A stretch of 64,000 bases of DNA from Eubacterium sp. AF22-9 (GTDB lineage: Bacteria > Bacillota > Clostridia > Lachnospirales > Lachnospiraceae): positions 1-64,000 of the forward strand of contig QRVH01000007.1 of the NCBI GenBank assembly GCA_003458705.1, in the 5' to 3' direction. Position 1 is the first letter of the stretch, and each line of letters opens with the position of its first letter. Positions 8,373-17,737 of the stretch are shown piece after piece. The translations under genes were made by a program, and so were the position numbers. Below the pieces are notes generated by a model. The model did not search any database. It saw only the letters and a program-made list of their open reading frames with translations, and was not told where the DNA came from.

Positions 8373-9304
8373 AAGGCATTCAGATAGTGTCCACAGGGAA
8401 AGCACTCCCAGAAGAGATAATTACGAATGATGACTTAAGCCGGATTGTTGATACAAATGATGAATGGATAACAACAAGAACAGGTATTAAGAAAAGATAC
8501 AGATGTACACAGGAAAATACTACATCACTTGCAGTCAGAGCAGCATATGAAGCGTTAGAAGCATCAGGTGTGGATACTGCAGAAATAGGTGCAGTTATAG
8601 TTGCAACTTCAACGGCTGATAATGCATTTCCATCTACTGCAGCAATTGTACAGAAGGAACTCGGATTGGCAGAGAATGTACTTGCATTTGATTTAAGCAG
8701 TGCATGTACAGGTTTTCTGCATGCATTAAATGTTGGACAGGCACTGTTTAACAGCACTGATTATAAATACATACTGCTTATTGGCAGCGAGCAGATGTCT
8801 AAGATTTTAGATTATACAGACCGCTCAACATGCGTGCTTTTTGGAGATGGTGCTGGTGCAGTTCTTATAAAAGCGGCTGACAATATGTATAGACAGATTA
8901 ATTACACAAGAGGCGATACTGATGTACTTGTATGCAGAGGTATAGGTGCACAGGATGCATATGTAAAGATGAATGGAAATGCGGTGTTCCGTTTTGCAGT
9001 TGATGTTCTTAAACAGGGAATTGATGAAATATTGAAAAAATCGGACATGACACTTGATGACATAGATTATATTGTGTGCCATCAGGCTAATGAAAGAATT
9101 ATCAATCATGTAAAGAAAAAATATCCGGGACATGAAGATAAGTTCTATATAAATATAGCGGAATACGGTAATACATCAGCGGCAAGTATCCCAATAGCAC
9201 TAGATGAGTTAGCACAAAGCGGATGCTTTGACAAAGGCAGAAAGCTGATTCTTGCGGGCTTTGGGGCGGGGCTTAGCTGGAGCAGTGCTTTGATAGAGAC
9301 ATAA
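8369..9304 (+). CDS. fabH: beta-ketoacyl-ACP synthase III
   Basis: FabH starts each fatty acid by condensing acetyl-CoA (or another primer) with malonyl-ACP. The 311-residue protein has the catalytic Cys in SSACTGF (about Cys113), His in CHQANERI (about His238) and Asn in YGNTSAAS (about Asn268), in the correct order and spacing. The GTG start at 8369 lies within the end of accA and follows GGGGAGA. Length is slightly short of the usual 317-325 residues. Confidence 0.95.
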   Translation: MKGIQIVSTGKALPEEIITNDDLSRIVDTNDEWITTRTGIKKRYRCTQENTTSLAVRAAYEALEASGVDTAEIGAVIVATSTADNAFPSTAAIVQKELGLAENVLAFDLSSACTGFLHALNVGQALFNSTDYKYILLIGSEQMSKILDYTDRSTCVLFGDGAGAVLIKAADNMYRQINYTRGDTDVLVCRGIGAQDAYVKMNGNAVFRFAVDVLKQGIDEILKKSDMTLDDIDYIVCHQANERIINHVKKKYPGHEDKFYINIAEYGNTSAASIPIALDELAQSGCFDKGRKLILAGFGAGLSWSSALIET

Positions 9305-9318
9305 TAAGGAGCAGCATA

Positions 9319-10248
9319 ATGAGATTAGATAAGATGTTAGGAATAAAATATCCGTTTATACAGGGCGGAATGGCTAATATTGCAACAGGAGAATTTGCAG
9401 CTGCAGTTAGTAATGCAGGCGGACTGGGGCTTATTGGAGCTGGTGGAATGAACACGGATATGCTTCGTGAAAACATAAGAAAATGCAGAACACTTACGGA
9501 TAAACCATTTGGTGTGAATCTTATGCTTATGAATCCGGAAGCTGATGCAATGGCAGAACTGCTTGTGGAAGAAAATGTAAAGATTGTAACAACAGGAGCA
9601 GGAAGTCCGGCTAAATATATGGAAAAATGGAAGTCTAACGAAATGATGGTTATACCGGTTGTTTCGAGTGCAGCGCTTGCAATAAGAATGGAGCGTTTCG
9701 GAGCTGATGCAGTAGTTGCAGAGGGAACAGAAAGTGGTGGTCATGTTGGCGAGATGACAACTATGACACTTGTCCCAAAGGTAGTTGACAGTGTGAATAT
9801 TCCGGTTATTGCAGCCGGAGGAATTGCAGATGGCAGACAGCTTGCAGCAGCATTTGCACTTGGTGCGGCAGGTGTACAGATGGGAACTTGTCTTCTGGCA
9901 AGTACAGAGTGTCCTATACATGATAATTATAAGCAGGCAATACTTAAAGCAAAGGATAATGACACGATAGTTACAGGAAGAATTGCTGGTACACCAGTGC
10001 GGGTGCTTAAAAATGAGATGTCACGCGAGTATGTAAAGCAGGAGAAGGCAGGTGCTGATAAGATGGAACTTGAGAAATATACATTAGGTTCTCTTCGTAA
10101 GGCAGTGTTTGACGGTGACACAATGAATGGCTCACTGATGGCAGGTCAGGTTGCAGGCCAGATTGATAAGATACAGCCAATTGAGAAAATATTTGAACAA
10201 ATATATGAAGAATATGAGGCTGTGCGAAAGGAATTGTATGCAGATTAA
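9319..10248 (+). CDS. fabK: FMN-dependent enoyl-ACP reductase II
   Basis: FabK reduces trans-2-enoyl-ACP with NAD(P)H and FMN, completing each elongation cycle; it takes the place of FabI. The 309-residue protein begins LGIKYPFIQGGMANIATGEF and has the NMO-fold FMN motifs VVAEGTESGGHVGE, IPVIAAGGIADGRQ and GAAGVQMGTCLLA, with the catalytic His in SGGHVG. AAGGAG precedes the ATG. FabK enzymes are generally insensitive to triclosan. The 3' end overlaps the next FMN enzyme gene. Confidence 0.93.
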   Translation: MRLDKMLGIKYPFIQGGMANIATGEFAAAVSNAGGLGLIGAGGMNTDMLRENIRKCRTLTDKPFGVNLMLMNPEADAMAELLVEENVKIVTTGAGSPAKYMEKWKSNEMMVIPVVSSAALAIRMERFGADAVVAEGTESGGHVGEMTTMTLVPKVVDSVNIPVIAAGGIADGRQLAAAFALGAAGVQMGTCLLASTECPIHDNYKQAILKAKDNDTIVTGRIAGTPVRVLKNEMSREYVKQEKAGADKMELEKYTLGSLRKAVFDGDTMNGSLMAGQVAGQIDKIQPIEKIFEQIYEEYEAVRKELYAD

Positions 10249-11311
10249 GGACAAAGTGCTTGATGTTCCGGTAATTCAGGGCGGTATGGGTGTCGGAGTT
10301 TCTCTTTCATCCCTTGCAGGTGCAGTCGCAGCAAATGGGGCATGTGGAGTTATCAGTTCTGTTAATGCAGGTTATGATGAACAGGATTTTAAGAGCAGCC
10401 CCTTTAAGGCGAATCTAAGGGCACTTGATTACCATATTAAGAGAGCTAAGCAGATTGCAGCAGAAAGTACAAAGAAGGGACTTGTAGCTGTAAATATTAT
10501 GACTGCAGTTTCCCATTATGAGGAAAGCTGTAAGACCGCAGTTTCAGCAGGAGCAGATATTATTATCTCAGGTGCAGGACTTCCGCTTAATCTGCCACAT
10601 TTTACTAAGGGAACAGATACACTGGCAGCACCCATTGTTTCAAGTGGCAGGGCTGCCAGGATAATTATGAAAACTTATAAGAAGCATTATGATGTGTATC
10701 CGGATATGTTCATTATTGAAGGAAGCATGGCAGGAGGACATTTAGGCTTTGGTGCAGATGATATTACACAGGGAAAAACACAGAGTAACGATGAAATATT
10801 GTCAGATGTACTTGCTGTAATAGAAGAGTACGGTGCGGATATCCCGGTTTTTGTCGCTGGTGGTGTGTTTGATGGCAAAGATATGGCACATTATGTAAAT
10901 GAAGGTGCTGCCGGGGTACAGATTGCGACAAGATTCATTGCTACCAATGAATGTGATGCTTCAGATACATTTAAACAGGCTGTTGTCAATGCAAAGAGAG
11001 AAGATATCCGTATTATTAAAAGCCCTGTTGGAATGCCGGCACGTGCAATTAACAGCCCACTGCTTGAAAGGCTTGATGCAGGAGAAACCTTCACGGCAAG
11101 AAAATGTAATGGTTGTCTTACAGCATGTAAGAAGGATGACAGTATACCATATTGCATAAGCAGGGCACTTATAGCAGCAGTTAAGGGCGACTGGGATAAT
11201 GGACTGTTTTTTGCAGGAAGTAATGCAGACAGAGTTGACCGGATAATGAGCGTACAGGAACTTATTAATGAGATTATGACAGATTATAGATTGAATAAAT
11301 CGGACATATAA
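10238..11311 (+). CDS. FMN-binding NPD/nitronate monooxygenase-family protein with C-terminal cysteine cluster
   Basis: The 357-residue protein is a second member of the FabK/nitronate monooxygenase fold: VPVIQGGMGVGVSLSSLAGAV at the N-terminus, EGSMAGGHLGF with the catalytic-type His, IPVFVAGGVFDGKDM and GAAGVQIATRF. After the barrel comes a cysteine cluster, CNGCLTACKK...PYC, which may hold a metal or an iron-sulfur centre. The ATG at 10238 overlaps the fabK stop by 11 bp, so it is clearly part of the operon. It occupies the place where fabD usually lies. Its substrate is not known; it should not be assumed to be a second enoyl reductase. Confidence 0.8.
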   Translation: MQIKDKVLDVPVIQGGMGVGVSLSSLAGAVAANGACGVISSVNAGYDEQDFKSSPFKANLRALDYHIKRAKQIAAESTKKGLVAVNIMTAVSHYEESCKTAVSAGADIIISGAGLPLNLPHFTKGTDTLAAPIVSSGRAARIIMKTYKKHYDVYPDMFIIEGSMAGGHLGFGADDITQGKTQSNDEILSDVLAVIEEYGADIPVFVAGGVFDGKDMAHYVNEGAAGVQIATRFIATNECDASDTFKQAVVNAKREDIRIIKSPVGMPARAINSPLLERLDAGETFTARKCNGCLTACKKDDSIPYCISRALIAAVKGDWDNGLFFAGSNADRVDRIMSVQELINEIMTDYRLNKSDI

Positions 11312-11355
11312 GCTTTGGTTGAGCAAATCTGACATTGATTTGGAAAGGATAGGGA

Positions 11356-12099
11356 ATGACTGAGAGAAGAAAAGCACTTATTACAGGTGCAAGCAGGGGA
11401 ATAGGAAGGGCTATATGCGTTAAGCTTGCAAGTGAAGGAACGGATATTGTATTCAGTTACCGTTCAGGTGATGAGGCTGCCAGTGAAACAGTTAATTTAT
11501 GCAGAGAGTATGGAATTGAAATCCATGCAATTAAGGCAGATGTGAGTGATTCAGAGGAATGTGAGCGTTTAATTAAGGAAGCCGTGGATTTACTTGGCGG
11601 AAGAATTGATATTCTTGTCAATAATGCAGGAATTACTAAGGACAATCTTATTGGACGTATGAAGGATGAGGATTTCGATGCAGTTATAGATGTGAATCTA
11701 AAGGGTACATTTTATATGATGCGTGGTGTCTCAAGACTTATGTTAAGACAGAGAGCAGGAAGAATTATTAATATGAGTTCTGTTGTAGGCGTTATGGGCA
11801 ATGCAGGGCAGGTTAATTATTCTGCAAGTAAAGCAGGTGTTATTGGCATGACGAAGTCGCTTGCAAGAGAGCTTGCGTCAAGACATATTACTGTAAATGC
11901 GGTTGCACCGGGAATGATTGAAACTGATATGACTGGAGCAATGTCAGACGCTGTTAAAGAAAAAGTGGTAGAGAATATACCTTTTAAAGAGATGGGAAAG
12001 CCGGAAGATATTGCAGAAACAGTAGCATTTCTTGCGGGTGACGGAGCACGATACATAACCGGACAGGTACTTTGTGTAGACGGAGGAATGGCAATATGA
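11356..12099 (+). CDS. fabG: 3-oxoacyl-ACP reductase
   Basis: FabG reduces 3-ketoacyl-ACP with NADPH. The 247-residue short-chain dehydrogenase has the nucleotide loop TGASRGIG (residues 10-17), NNAG (about 89-92), and the catalytic Ser-Tyr-Lys with Ser in INMSSVVG, Tyr155 and Lys159 in YSASKAG. It ends in the usual [14 protein letters not shown]. The stop overlaps the fabF start. A 44-bp gap with GGAAAGGATAGGGA separates it from the gene before. Confidence 0.95.
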   Translation: MTERRKALITGASRGIGRAICVKLASEGTDIVFSYRSGDEAASETVNLCREYGIEIHAIKADVSDSEECERLIKEAVDLLGGRIDILVNNAGITKDNLIGRMKDEDFDAVIDVNLKGTFYMMRGVSRLMLRQRAGRIINMSSVVGVMGNAGQVNYSASKAGVIGMTKSLARELASRHITVNAVAPGMIETDMTGAMSDAVKEKVVENIPFKEMGKPEDIAETVAFLAGDGARYITGQVLCVDGGMAI

Positions 12100-13328
12100 G
12101 AAGAGTTGTAATAACAGGTATGGGAGCAGTTACTCCTGTCGGAAACAATGTTAATGATATGTGGGAAGCTGTAAAGGCTGGTAAATGTGGTATTGGTAAG
12201 ATAACACATTTTAATACAGAAAACAGTGCAGTCAAGCTTGCTGGTGAAGTAAAAGGCTTTGACCCAGAGAGTATTGTCGATAAAGCAGAATTAAGGAAAA
12301 TGGACGATTTCACGATATATGCACTTGCGGCTGCAGATGAAGCAGTGAAAGATTCAGCTTTAGATTTTGGCAAAGAAGACACATTAAGGTGTGGTGTTAT
12401 ATTATCAAGTGGAATAGGTGGACTTACAACTATACAGAGAGAATGCTTAAGAGGCGAAAGTAAAGGATATGACAGAGTTTCGCCACATTTTGTGCCAATG
12501 TCGATAACTAACATGGCAGCAGGACATGTTGCAATCAGATTCGGACTACATGGAATGTGCACATGTGTTGTTACGGCATGTGCCAGTGGAACTAATGCTG
12601 TTGGAGATGCATTAAGACAGATCAGGGATGGATATCAGGATGTGATTGTGTGCGGAGGTGCAGAAAGCTGTATAACTGATTTTGGAATTGGTGGTTTTAC
12701 ATCAATGCATGCATTAAGCAAAGCAGAAGATGTAAACAGGGCTTCTATTCCGTTCGATAAAGAAAGAAGCGGATTTGTTATGGGTGAAGGAGCAGGTGTG
12801 CTGATTCTTGAAGAGTATGAACATGCACTGAAAAGAGGCGCTAAGATATATTGTGAAATTGCAGGATATGGCTCAACATGTGATGCAAACCATGTTACAG
12901 CTCCTCTTGAAGACGGAAGCATGGCGGCACAGGCAATGACTGAGGCTGTTAAGGATGCAGGAATAAAACCAGAGAATATTGATTATATTAATGCACATGG
13001 AACCAGTACAAAGCTTAATGATAAGGGTGAGACTAACGCGATAAAGAAGGCATTTGGCGAACATGCGTACAAGCTTGCGGTAAGCTCGACAAAGTCAATG
13101 ACAGGACATATGTTAGGTGCGAGTGGTGCTGTTGAGGCAATTATATCGGCGCTTGCTGTAAAGAATGATATAATTCCGCCAACCATTAATTATCAGGTGC
13201 CGGATGATGACTGTGATCTTGATATCGTTCCCAATAAGGCAAGAGAATCAAGAGTTGATTATGCAATGTCTAATTCACTTGGCTTTGGTGGACATAATGC
13301 ATCCATTGTGCTTAGAAAGGTGGTGTAA
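12096..13328 (+). CDS. fabF: beta-ketoacyl-ACP synthase II
   Basis: FabF condenses acyl-ACP with malonyl-ACP during elongation. The 410-residue protein starts at an ATG overlapping the fabG stop ([15 protein letters not shown]). The active site is complete: Cys in TACASGTNA (about Cys162), His in [11 protein letters not shown] and His in [11 protein letters not shown]. The GFGGHN sequence near the C-terminus is typical. It overlaps or abuts fabZ. Confidence 0.95.
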   Translation: MRRVVITGMGAVTPVGNNVNDMWEAVKAGKCGIGKITHFNTENSAVKLAGEVKGFDPESIVDKAELRKMDDFTIYALAAADEAVKDSALDFGKEDTLRCGVILSSGIGGLTTIQRECLRGESKGYDRVSPHFVPMSITNMAAGHVAIRFGLHGMCTCVVTACASGTNAVGDALRQIRDGYQDVIVCGGAESCITDFGIGGFTSMHALSKAEDVNRASIPFDKERSGFVMGEGAGVLILEEYEHALKRGAKIYCEIAGYGSTCDANHVTAPLEDGSMAAQAMTEAVKDAGIKPENIDYINAHGTSTKLNDKGETNAIKKAFGEHAYKLAVSSTKSMTGHMLGASGAVEAIISALAVKNDIIPPTINYQVPDDDCDLDIVPNKARESRVDYAMSNSLGFGGHNASIVLRKVV

Positions 13329-13756
13329 TGATGCAGCTTAATTCAGATGAAATACAGCAGATTCTGCCGCACAGATATCCATTTTTATTAGTAGACAGGA
13401 TAACAGAGTGTGAGCCGGGAAAAAAGGCTTGTGGTATTAAATGTGTATCTGCCAATGAAATGCATTTTGTAGGACATTTTCCACAGAAGAAGGTTATGCC
13501 GGGAGTACTTATTATTGAGGCACTGGCGCAGACTGGAGCAGTTGCTTTATTGTCGGAAGAAAAGAATAAGGGACATATAGCACTTTTTGCAGGAATTAAA
13601 AATGCTAAGTTTAAGGCTCAGGTCACACCTGGGGATGTGCTTGAAATGTCATGCGAGATTATAGCAAGAAAAGGTCCTGTGGGAGTAGGAAAGGCAGAAG
13701 CTTATGTTGACGGAAAACTTGCAGTGTCAGCTGAACTTACATTTGCAATAGAATAG
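13328..13756 (+). CDS. fabZ: 3-hydroxyacyl-ACP dehydratase
   Basis: FabZ dehydrates 3-hydroxyacyl-ACP to the enoyl form. The 142-residue hot-dog protein has the catalytic His in [12 protein letters not shown] and the Glu in [15 protein letters not shown]. Two ATG codons lie in tandem (13328 and 13331); either could serve, giving 142 or 141 residues. No FabM/FabA-type isomerase is seen in the operon, so how unsaturated chains are made is not answered here. Confidence 0.94.
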   Translation: MMQLNSDEIQQILPHRYPFLLVDRITECEPGKKACGIKCVSANEMHFVGHFPQKKVMPGVLIIEALAQTGAVALLSEEKNKGHIALFAGIKNAKFKAQVTPGDVLEMSCEIIARKGPVGVGKAEAYVDGKLAVSAELTFAIE

Positions 13757-13807
13757 AGCTATTGTTATAATAATAAACAATTAAAAAAGCTTTGGAGGTA
13801 AAGTAAG

Positions 13808-14245
13808 GTGCTGCAGGATTCTTTTAGTAAGGTATATACGAAGTTTAAGATGCATTTTTATCAGAAAATGTTTGAAAAGCTACAGGAGAGGGAGACATCT
13901 CTTACAACTGTAGAAACTTTCTGCATGGAGATAATATATGCACTTGATAAACCTACTGTGGCACAGTTTGCTGATATGGCAAATATATCATCTCCTAACG
14001 CGGCGTATAAGATTAATAACCTTGTTAAGAAGGGATACTTAAAGAAAGTACAGTCTGAGGAAGACAAGAGAGAGTATCATCTCGAGGTAACACAGAAGTA
14101 TATAGATTATTATAATATCAGCAATACATATCTTAAGACTGTAATGGGCAGGATTGAGGACAGATTTTCTAAAGAAGAGTTAGAGACAATGGAACGTATG
14201 CTTAATGTAATAAGTGCAGAGCTTATGCCAGAGATAAAGTATTAG
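13808..14245 (+). CDS. MarR-family regulator, FabT-like candidate
   Basis: The 145-residue protein has a winged helix region (VAQFADMANISSPNAAYKINNLVKKGYLKK) followed by the wing SEEDKREYHLEVT, the pattern of MarR proteins. The GTG start at 13808 follows GGAGG at 13795-13799. It lies last in the fatty acid operon. In streptococci and relatives a MarR protein, FabT, represses the fab genes together with acyl-ACP; the TTTGA-N3-TCAAA site upstream of acpP makes the same role likely here. That function is inferred from position and operator, not from a diagnostic residue. Confidence 0.8.
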   Translation: MLQDSFSKVYTKFKMHFYQKMFEKLQERETSLTTVETFCMEIIYALDKPTVAQFADMANISSPNAAYKINNLVKKGYLKKVQSEEDKREYHLEVTQKYIDYYNISNTYLKTVMGRIEDRFSKEELETMERMLNVISAELMPEIKY

Positions 14246-14253
14246 ATTTTTAC

Positions 14254-14282
14254 TTGACTTTGCTATTAACATGTTATATATT
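14254..14282 (+). promoter_or_regulatory. candidate promoter of the AEC transporter gene, overlapped by a palindrome
   Basis: TTGACT at 14254-14259 and TATATT at 14277-14282 are 17 bp apart. The -10 box lies inside the left arm of the 17-bp palindrome at 14268-14309, so the same sequence could act as operator or as terminator. Confidence 0.45.
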
Positions 14283-14313
14283 TCAAAAAAATGAAATATA
14301 TAACATGTTTTTT
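14268..14313 (+). terminator. perfect 17-bp hairpin with T-tract after the fatty acid operon
   Basis: Bases 14268-14284 pair perfectly with 14293-14309 around an A-rich loop, followed by T to 14313. It fits an intrinsic terminator after the MarR gene, though the stem is very AT-rich, and it also covers a possible -10 box (see the promoter entry). Confidence 0.6.
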
Positions 14314-14342
14314 GCGTGTATGAAAAGGAGGATAAGAGAGCT

Positions 14343-15272
14343 ATGGATTTAGCACTTATTACCGCGAAGCAGGTATTTGAGTTATTCATACTTATACTGT
14401 GTGGAGTTGTTATAGGAAAGATTAAGATGGTTAACGAAGAAGGAAAGGGGATGCTTTCTAACCTTCTTATATATTTTGTTGTTCCATTTATGATTATTAA
14501 TTCTTACATGTCAGGATACAATGCCGAGATTCTTAAGAATATGGGCAGAATGCTTTTTTACAGCATACTTACTATATGCATAGGAATGGCTTTATCGATT
14601 GGCATAACATTTTTGATGAAAAAGGAAGTGCGCGGCATTATAAGATTTGCAACTACATTTTCTAATGCGGCTTATATGGGATTTCCACTTATTCAGGCAA
14701 TGTACGGTTCAGAAGGTGTACTGTATGCGAGCGTATATGTTACTGTATTCAATATTCTTTTATGGACTGTCGGAATTGTGTATGTTTCAGAGAGTATGAG
14801 TTTCAAGGAACTTTTAAAGAAGATTGTTACATGCCCACCAATTATATCGGTTGCGGTCGGTCTTGTCATATTCCTTGCAAGAATTCCGGTTGCGGATGTT
14901 TTAAAGGATACATTTAATGTTGTAGGAGGCATGAATACCCCGTTGTCTATGATAATAACAGGAATTACTATTTCACAGTTCCAATTATTGAGTATCTTAA
15001 AGGATAAAAGAGTGTATTTTACAGTTATTCTCAGGATGTTTATTATACCGGTAATCTGTACGCTGGTTATGTATCTGATACATGCCCGTGGAATGGTTGC
15101 TGTTATTACAATTATACTTGAGGCATGCCCGTGTGCAGCTATTACAACACTTTTTGCAATTAAGTTCGGTCACGACCAGAAGCTCGCAGTTGGTGCAGTT
15201 ACTTTGTCTACATTGATTAGCATAATTACGCTTCCTTGTCTTGCATTGCTTGCAGGAGAGATTATAATGTAA
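14343..15272 (+). CDS. AEC (auxin efflux carrier) family permease
   Basis: The 309-residue membrane protein has about ten hydrophobic segments in two halves and the family's MVNEEGKGMLSNLLIYFVVPFM region near the N-terminus. Bacterial AEC proteins move malate, malonate or other organic acids, but the substrate cannot be told here. The ATG at 14343 is chosen over 14316 because AGGAGG at 14326-14331 lies just upstream of it and the hydrophobic protein starts there. It directly follows the palindrome that ends the fatty acid operon. Confidence 0.85.
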   Translation: MDLALITAKQVFELFILILCGVVIGKIKMVNEEGKGMLSNLLIYFVVPFMIINSYMSGYNAEILKNMGRMLFYSILTICIGMALSIGITFLMKKEVRGIIRFATTFSNAAYMGFPLIQAMYGSEGVLYASVYVTVFNILLWTVGIVYVSESMSFKELLKKIVTCPPIISVAVGLVIFLARIPVADVLKDTFNVVGGMNTPLSMIITGITISQFQLLSILKDKRVYFTVILRMFIIPVICTLVMYLIHARGMVAVITIILEACPCAAITTLFAIKFGHDQKLAVGAVTLSTLISIITLPCLALLAGEIIM

Positions 15273-15296
15273 TAAAAAGCATTATCAGGGGGAATA

Positions 15297-15719
15297 ATGA
15301 GCGGAGACAATGCAGATAAAAGAAGATTAAATAGAATAGAAGTGATAACATCAGTTGCGGCAGTTGTTGTGCTGTATGTGATACTAGAAAGCTTCGGGGT
15401 TACATGCCCTATAAAATACATAACGGGAATATCGTGTGCAGGCTGCGGAATGTCGAGAGCATGGATAGCTTTACTGCATTTTAATATACATGAAGCGTTC
15501 ATGTATCATCCACTGTTTTTCCTGCCGCCAGTTGTTGTGATAGTTATGCTTCTTAAATCTAAAATAAATATTAAATTTTATAAAATTTTTATGTTTACAA
15601 TGGTAGGTGCATTTGTTATAGTTTACTTGTATAGAATGTTTATTGGAACTGGAGATATTGTGGTTTTTGAACCTCAGAACAATATCCTATTCCGTATCAT
15701 TCGGAAACTAAATTTATGA
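15297..15719 (+). CDS. DUF2752 small membrane protein
   Basis: The 140-residue protein has three to four hydrophobic segments and the family signature CPIKYITGISCAGCGMSRA followed by an Ala/Leu-rich helix and MYHPLFFLPP. DUF2752 proteins have no established function. GGGGG precedes the ATG. It sits 16 bp ahead of the zinc-ribbon membrane protein and is likely cotranscribed with it. Confidence 0.8.
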   Translation: MSGDNADKRRLNRIEVITSVAAVVVLYVILESFGVTCPIKYITGISCAGCGMSRAWIALLHFNIHEAFMYHPLFFLPPVVVIVMLLKSKINIKFYKIFMFTMVGAFVIVYLYRMFIGTGDIVVFEPQNNILFRIIRKLNL

Positions 15720-15735
15720 AGGGGAGGGAATTAAT

Positions 15736-16401
15736 ATGTTTTGTACAAAATGTGGAAAACAGATTCCAGATTCAACAAAGTTCTGCCCATATTGTGGAGC
15801 AAATTGTTCGCCAGAGCAGGATATTGCAAGTCAGGCAAGTCAGGTATTCAACAAGGCTGAGCAGGAACTAGGAAGTGCTTTTAATGAGGTAAAGCAGAGC
15901 TTTACAGGCAGCAATAATCAGAATAATAATCAGGGTTACAATGCTAATCAGAATTACAGCAATGGTTATAATAATGGCACAATCCCACCATACTCAGGTA
16001 CAAGATTAAAGGATGACAGAGGTCTTGCCTCATACATAATTCTTTCAATTATCACATGTGGAATATACAGCTATTATTTCATTTACAAGATGGCACATGA
16101 TGTTAATATTGCATGTGAGGGAGATGGAGAGAATACATCAGGACTTGTTGCATTTATTCTGTTATCACTCATAACATGTGGTATATATGCATGGTTCTGG
16201 TACTATAATCTTGGTAACAGACTTGCAGCTAACGGACCTCGTTATGGACTTTCAATCCAGGAGAATGGTACAACTGTTCTTTTATGGCAGATATTTGGTG
16301 CTTTTATCTGTGGAATTGGACCATTTGTTGCAATGCATATTCTTATCAAGAATTCTAATAAGATATGTAATGCTTACAACAGAGCACATGGTTTAATGTA
16401 A
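15736..16401 (+). CDS. zinc-ribbon plus DUF4234 membrane protein
   Basis: The 221-residue protein starts with a rubredoxin-like zinc ribbon, MFCTKCGKQIP...FCPYCG (two CxxC pairs, residues 3-21). An Asn/Gln-rich low-complexity linker at about 57-85 follows. The C-terminal domain has hydrophobic segments with the repeated pattern ITCGIYSYYFIYKM and ITCGIYAWFWYYNL, characteristic of DUF4234. Function is unknown. AGGGGAGGG precedes the ATG and a terminator follows. Confidence 0.8.
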   Translation: MFCTKCGKQIPDSTKFCPYCGANCSPEQDIASQASQVFNKAEQELGSAFNEVKQSFTGSNNQNNNQGYNANQNYSNGYNNGTIPPYSGTRLKDDRGLASYIILSIITCGIYSYYFIYKMAHDVNIACEGDGENTSGLVAFILLSLITCGIYAWFWYYNLGNRLAANGPRYGLSIQENGTTVLLWQIFGAFICGIGPFVAMHILIKNSNKICNAYNRAHGLM

Positions 16402-16422
16402 TCTGTTAATAATTAAAATGTT

Positions 16423-16469
16423 AATCCTGCTTTCAGGTGGTTTGGGCTGCCAGAGAGCAGGATTTTTTA
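16423..16469 (+). terminator. intrinsic terminator
   Basis: AATCCTGCT at 16423-16431 pairs with AGCAGGATT at 16456-16464, followed by T to 16468. The 24-nt loop is long but the 9-bp stem and T-run fit termination after the DUF4234 gene. Confidence 0.75.
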
Positions 16470-16483
16470 TTTCGCAATTGATA

Positions 16484-16583
16484 AAAGTTATAAAAGGTTA
16501 TATAATAAATAAAAAGTTATAAAAACTTATATAAAGTTATAAAATAAACAAAAAGTTATAAAAGGTTATATAAACTTATATAG
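16484..16583. repeat. AT-rich short direct repeats upstream of the ATPase gene
   Basis: AGTTATAAAA occurs four times (16486, 16515, 16535, 16554) with AGGTTATATA and AACTTATATA variants between. The block fills the space from the terminator to the ribosome binding site of the ATPase gene, and could be a repeated protein-binding site. Spacing is irregular (29, 20, 19 bp). Confidence 0.7.
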
Positions 16584-16593
16584 GAGGCTGCGC

Positions 16594-17730
16594 ATGAATA
16601 ATCCGTTTACATTATCATTTGGGAAAAAACCAGTGCAGTATATTTCGAGAATTGCACAGACAGAAAGAATAATTGGAGATTTTACAGCGGAAGAATCACC
16701 TAATCAGATATATATGATAACAGGAGTAAGAGGTTCAGGAAAAACTGTAATGATGACTAACATTGCGTCAGAGATACGGAAACGGTCAGATGAATGGATA
16801 GTAGTTGAACTTAATCCTAACCGTGATCTTTTACAGAGTCTGGCAGCAAAGATATATGCAATTCCAGAAATGCATGCAGTATTTGTTAAAGCAAAGCTTG
16901 ACTTTTCAGTATTTGGACTGGGGGTAACAGTAGAGAATGCTGTTCCTGTTACTGATATTGAAAATGTTATTGAGATAATGCTTTCTCACATAAAACGTCT
17001 GGGGAAAAGGTTGCTTATAACAATTAGAATGCTGTTCCTGTTACTGATATTGAAAATGTTATTGAGATAATGCTTTCTCACATAAAACGTCTGGGGAAAA
17101 GGTTGCTTATAACAATTGATGAGGTTATTAATTCAGAGAATATTAAAATATTTGCAAGTTCATTTCAGATATTTTTAAGAGAAGAATATCCTATATATCT
17201 TTTGATGACAGGATTGTATGAGAATATATATGATTTACAGAATGAAAAGTCACTTACATTTTTATACAGAGCACCTAAGATTATATTAGAGCCGCTTAAT
17301 TATACAGCTATTAAAAGCCCATTACATGAGAATATTTGATATAAATGATGAAATGGCTGACAAGATGACACTTCTTACAAGAGGATATCCATTTGCGTTT
17401 CAGGTGCTTGGATATCTTTATTGGGATAATAGAAAAGATCATACACTTGAAGATATTATGCCAGAGTATGATCAGTATTTAGATGAATATGTATACAGTA
17501 AGATATGGGCAGAGTTATCACCTAAAGATAAGGAAATACTTAGCGTTATATCTGAGAGCGGTTATCAGTCAGTAAAAGATATTCGTGAAAAGCTTGACAT
17601 GAAGCCAGAATTATTCTCTGTGTACCGTGACCGTTTAAAGCGAAAGGGCGTTATAGATACAAGACAGTATGGAAAAATAGCAATGGCACTGCCAAGATTT
17701 GAAGAATATGTAAAAAACAGATTATATTAA
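16594..17730 (+). CDS. AAA-type ATP-binding protein (broken by 92-bp duplication and one extra base)
   Basis: The protein has a P-loop GVRGSGKTVMM, a Walker B-like LLITIDEV followed by a helical region, and a C-terminal winged-helix-like part (ILSVISESGYQSVKDIREKL). It belongs to a family of stand-alone STAND/AAA ATPases of about 350 residues common in Firmicutes, of unknown function. Bases 16934-17025 are repeated at 17026-17117, and an extra C at 17318-17320 shifts the frame again. Removing both gives 347 residues. The AT-rich repeat block lies immediately upstream. Confidence 0.75.
16934..17117 (+). repeat. exact 92-bp tandem duplication inside the ATPase gene
   Basis: 16934-17025 is identical to 17026-17117. 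The unit is not a multiple of three and breaks the frame. Confidence 0.95.
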
Positions 17731-17737
17731 TAACACC

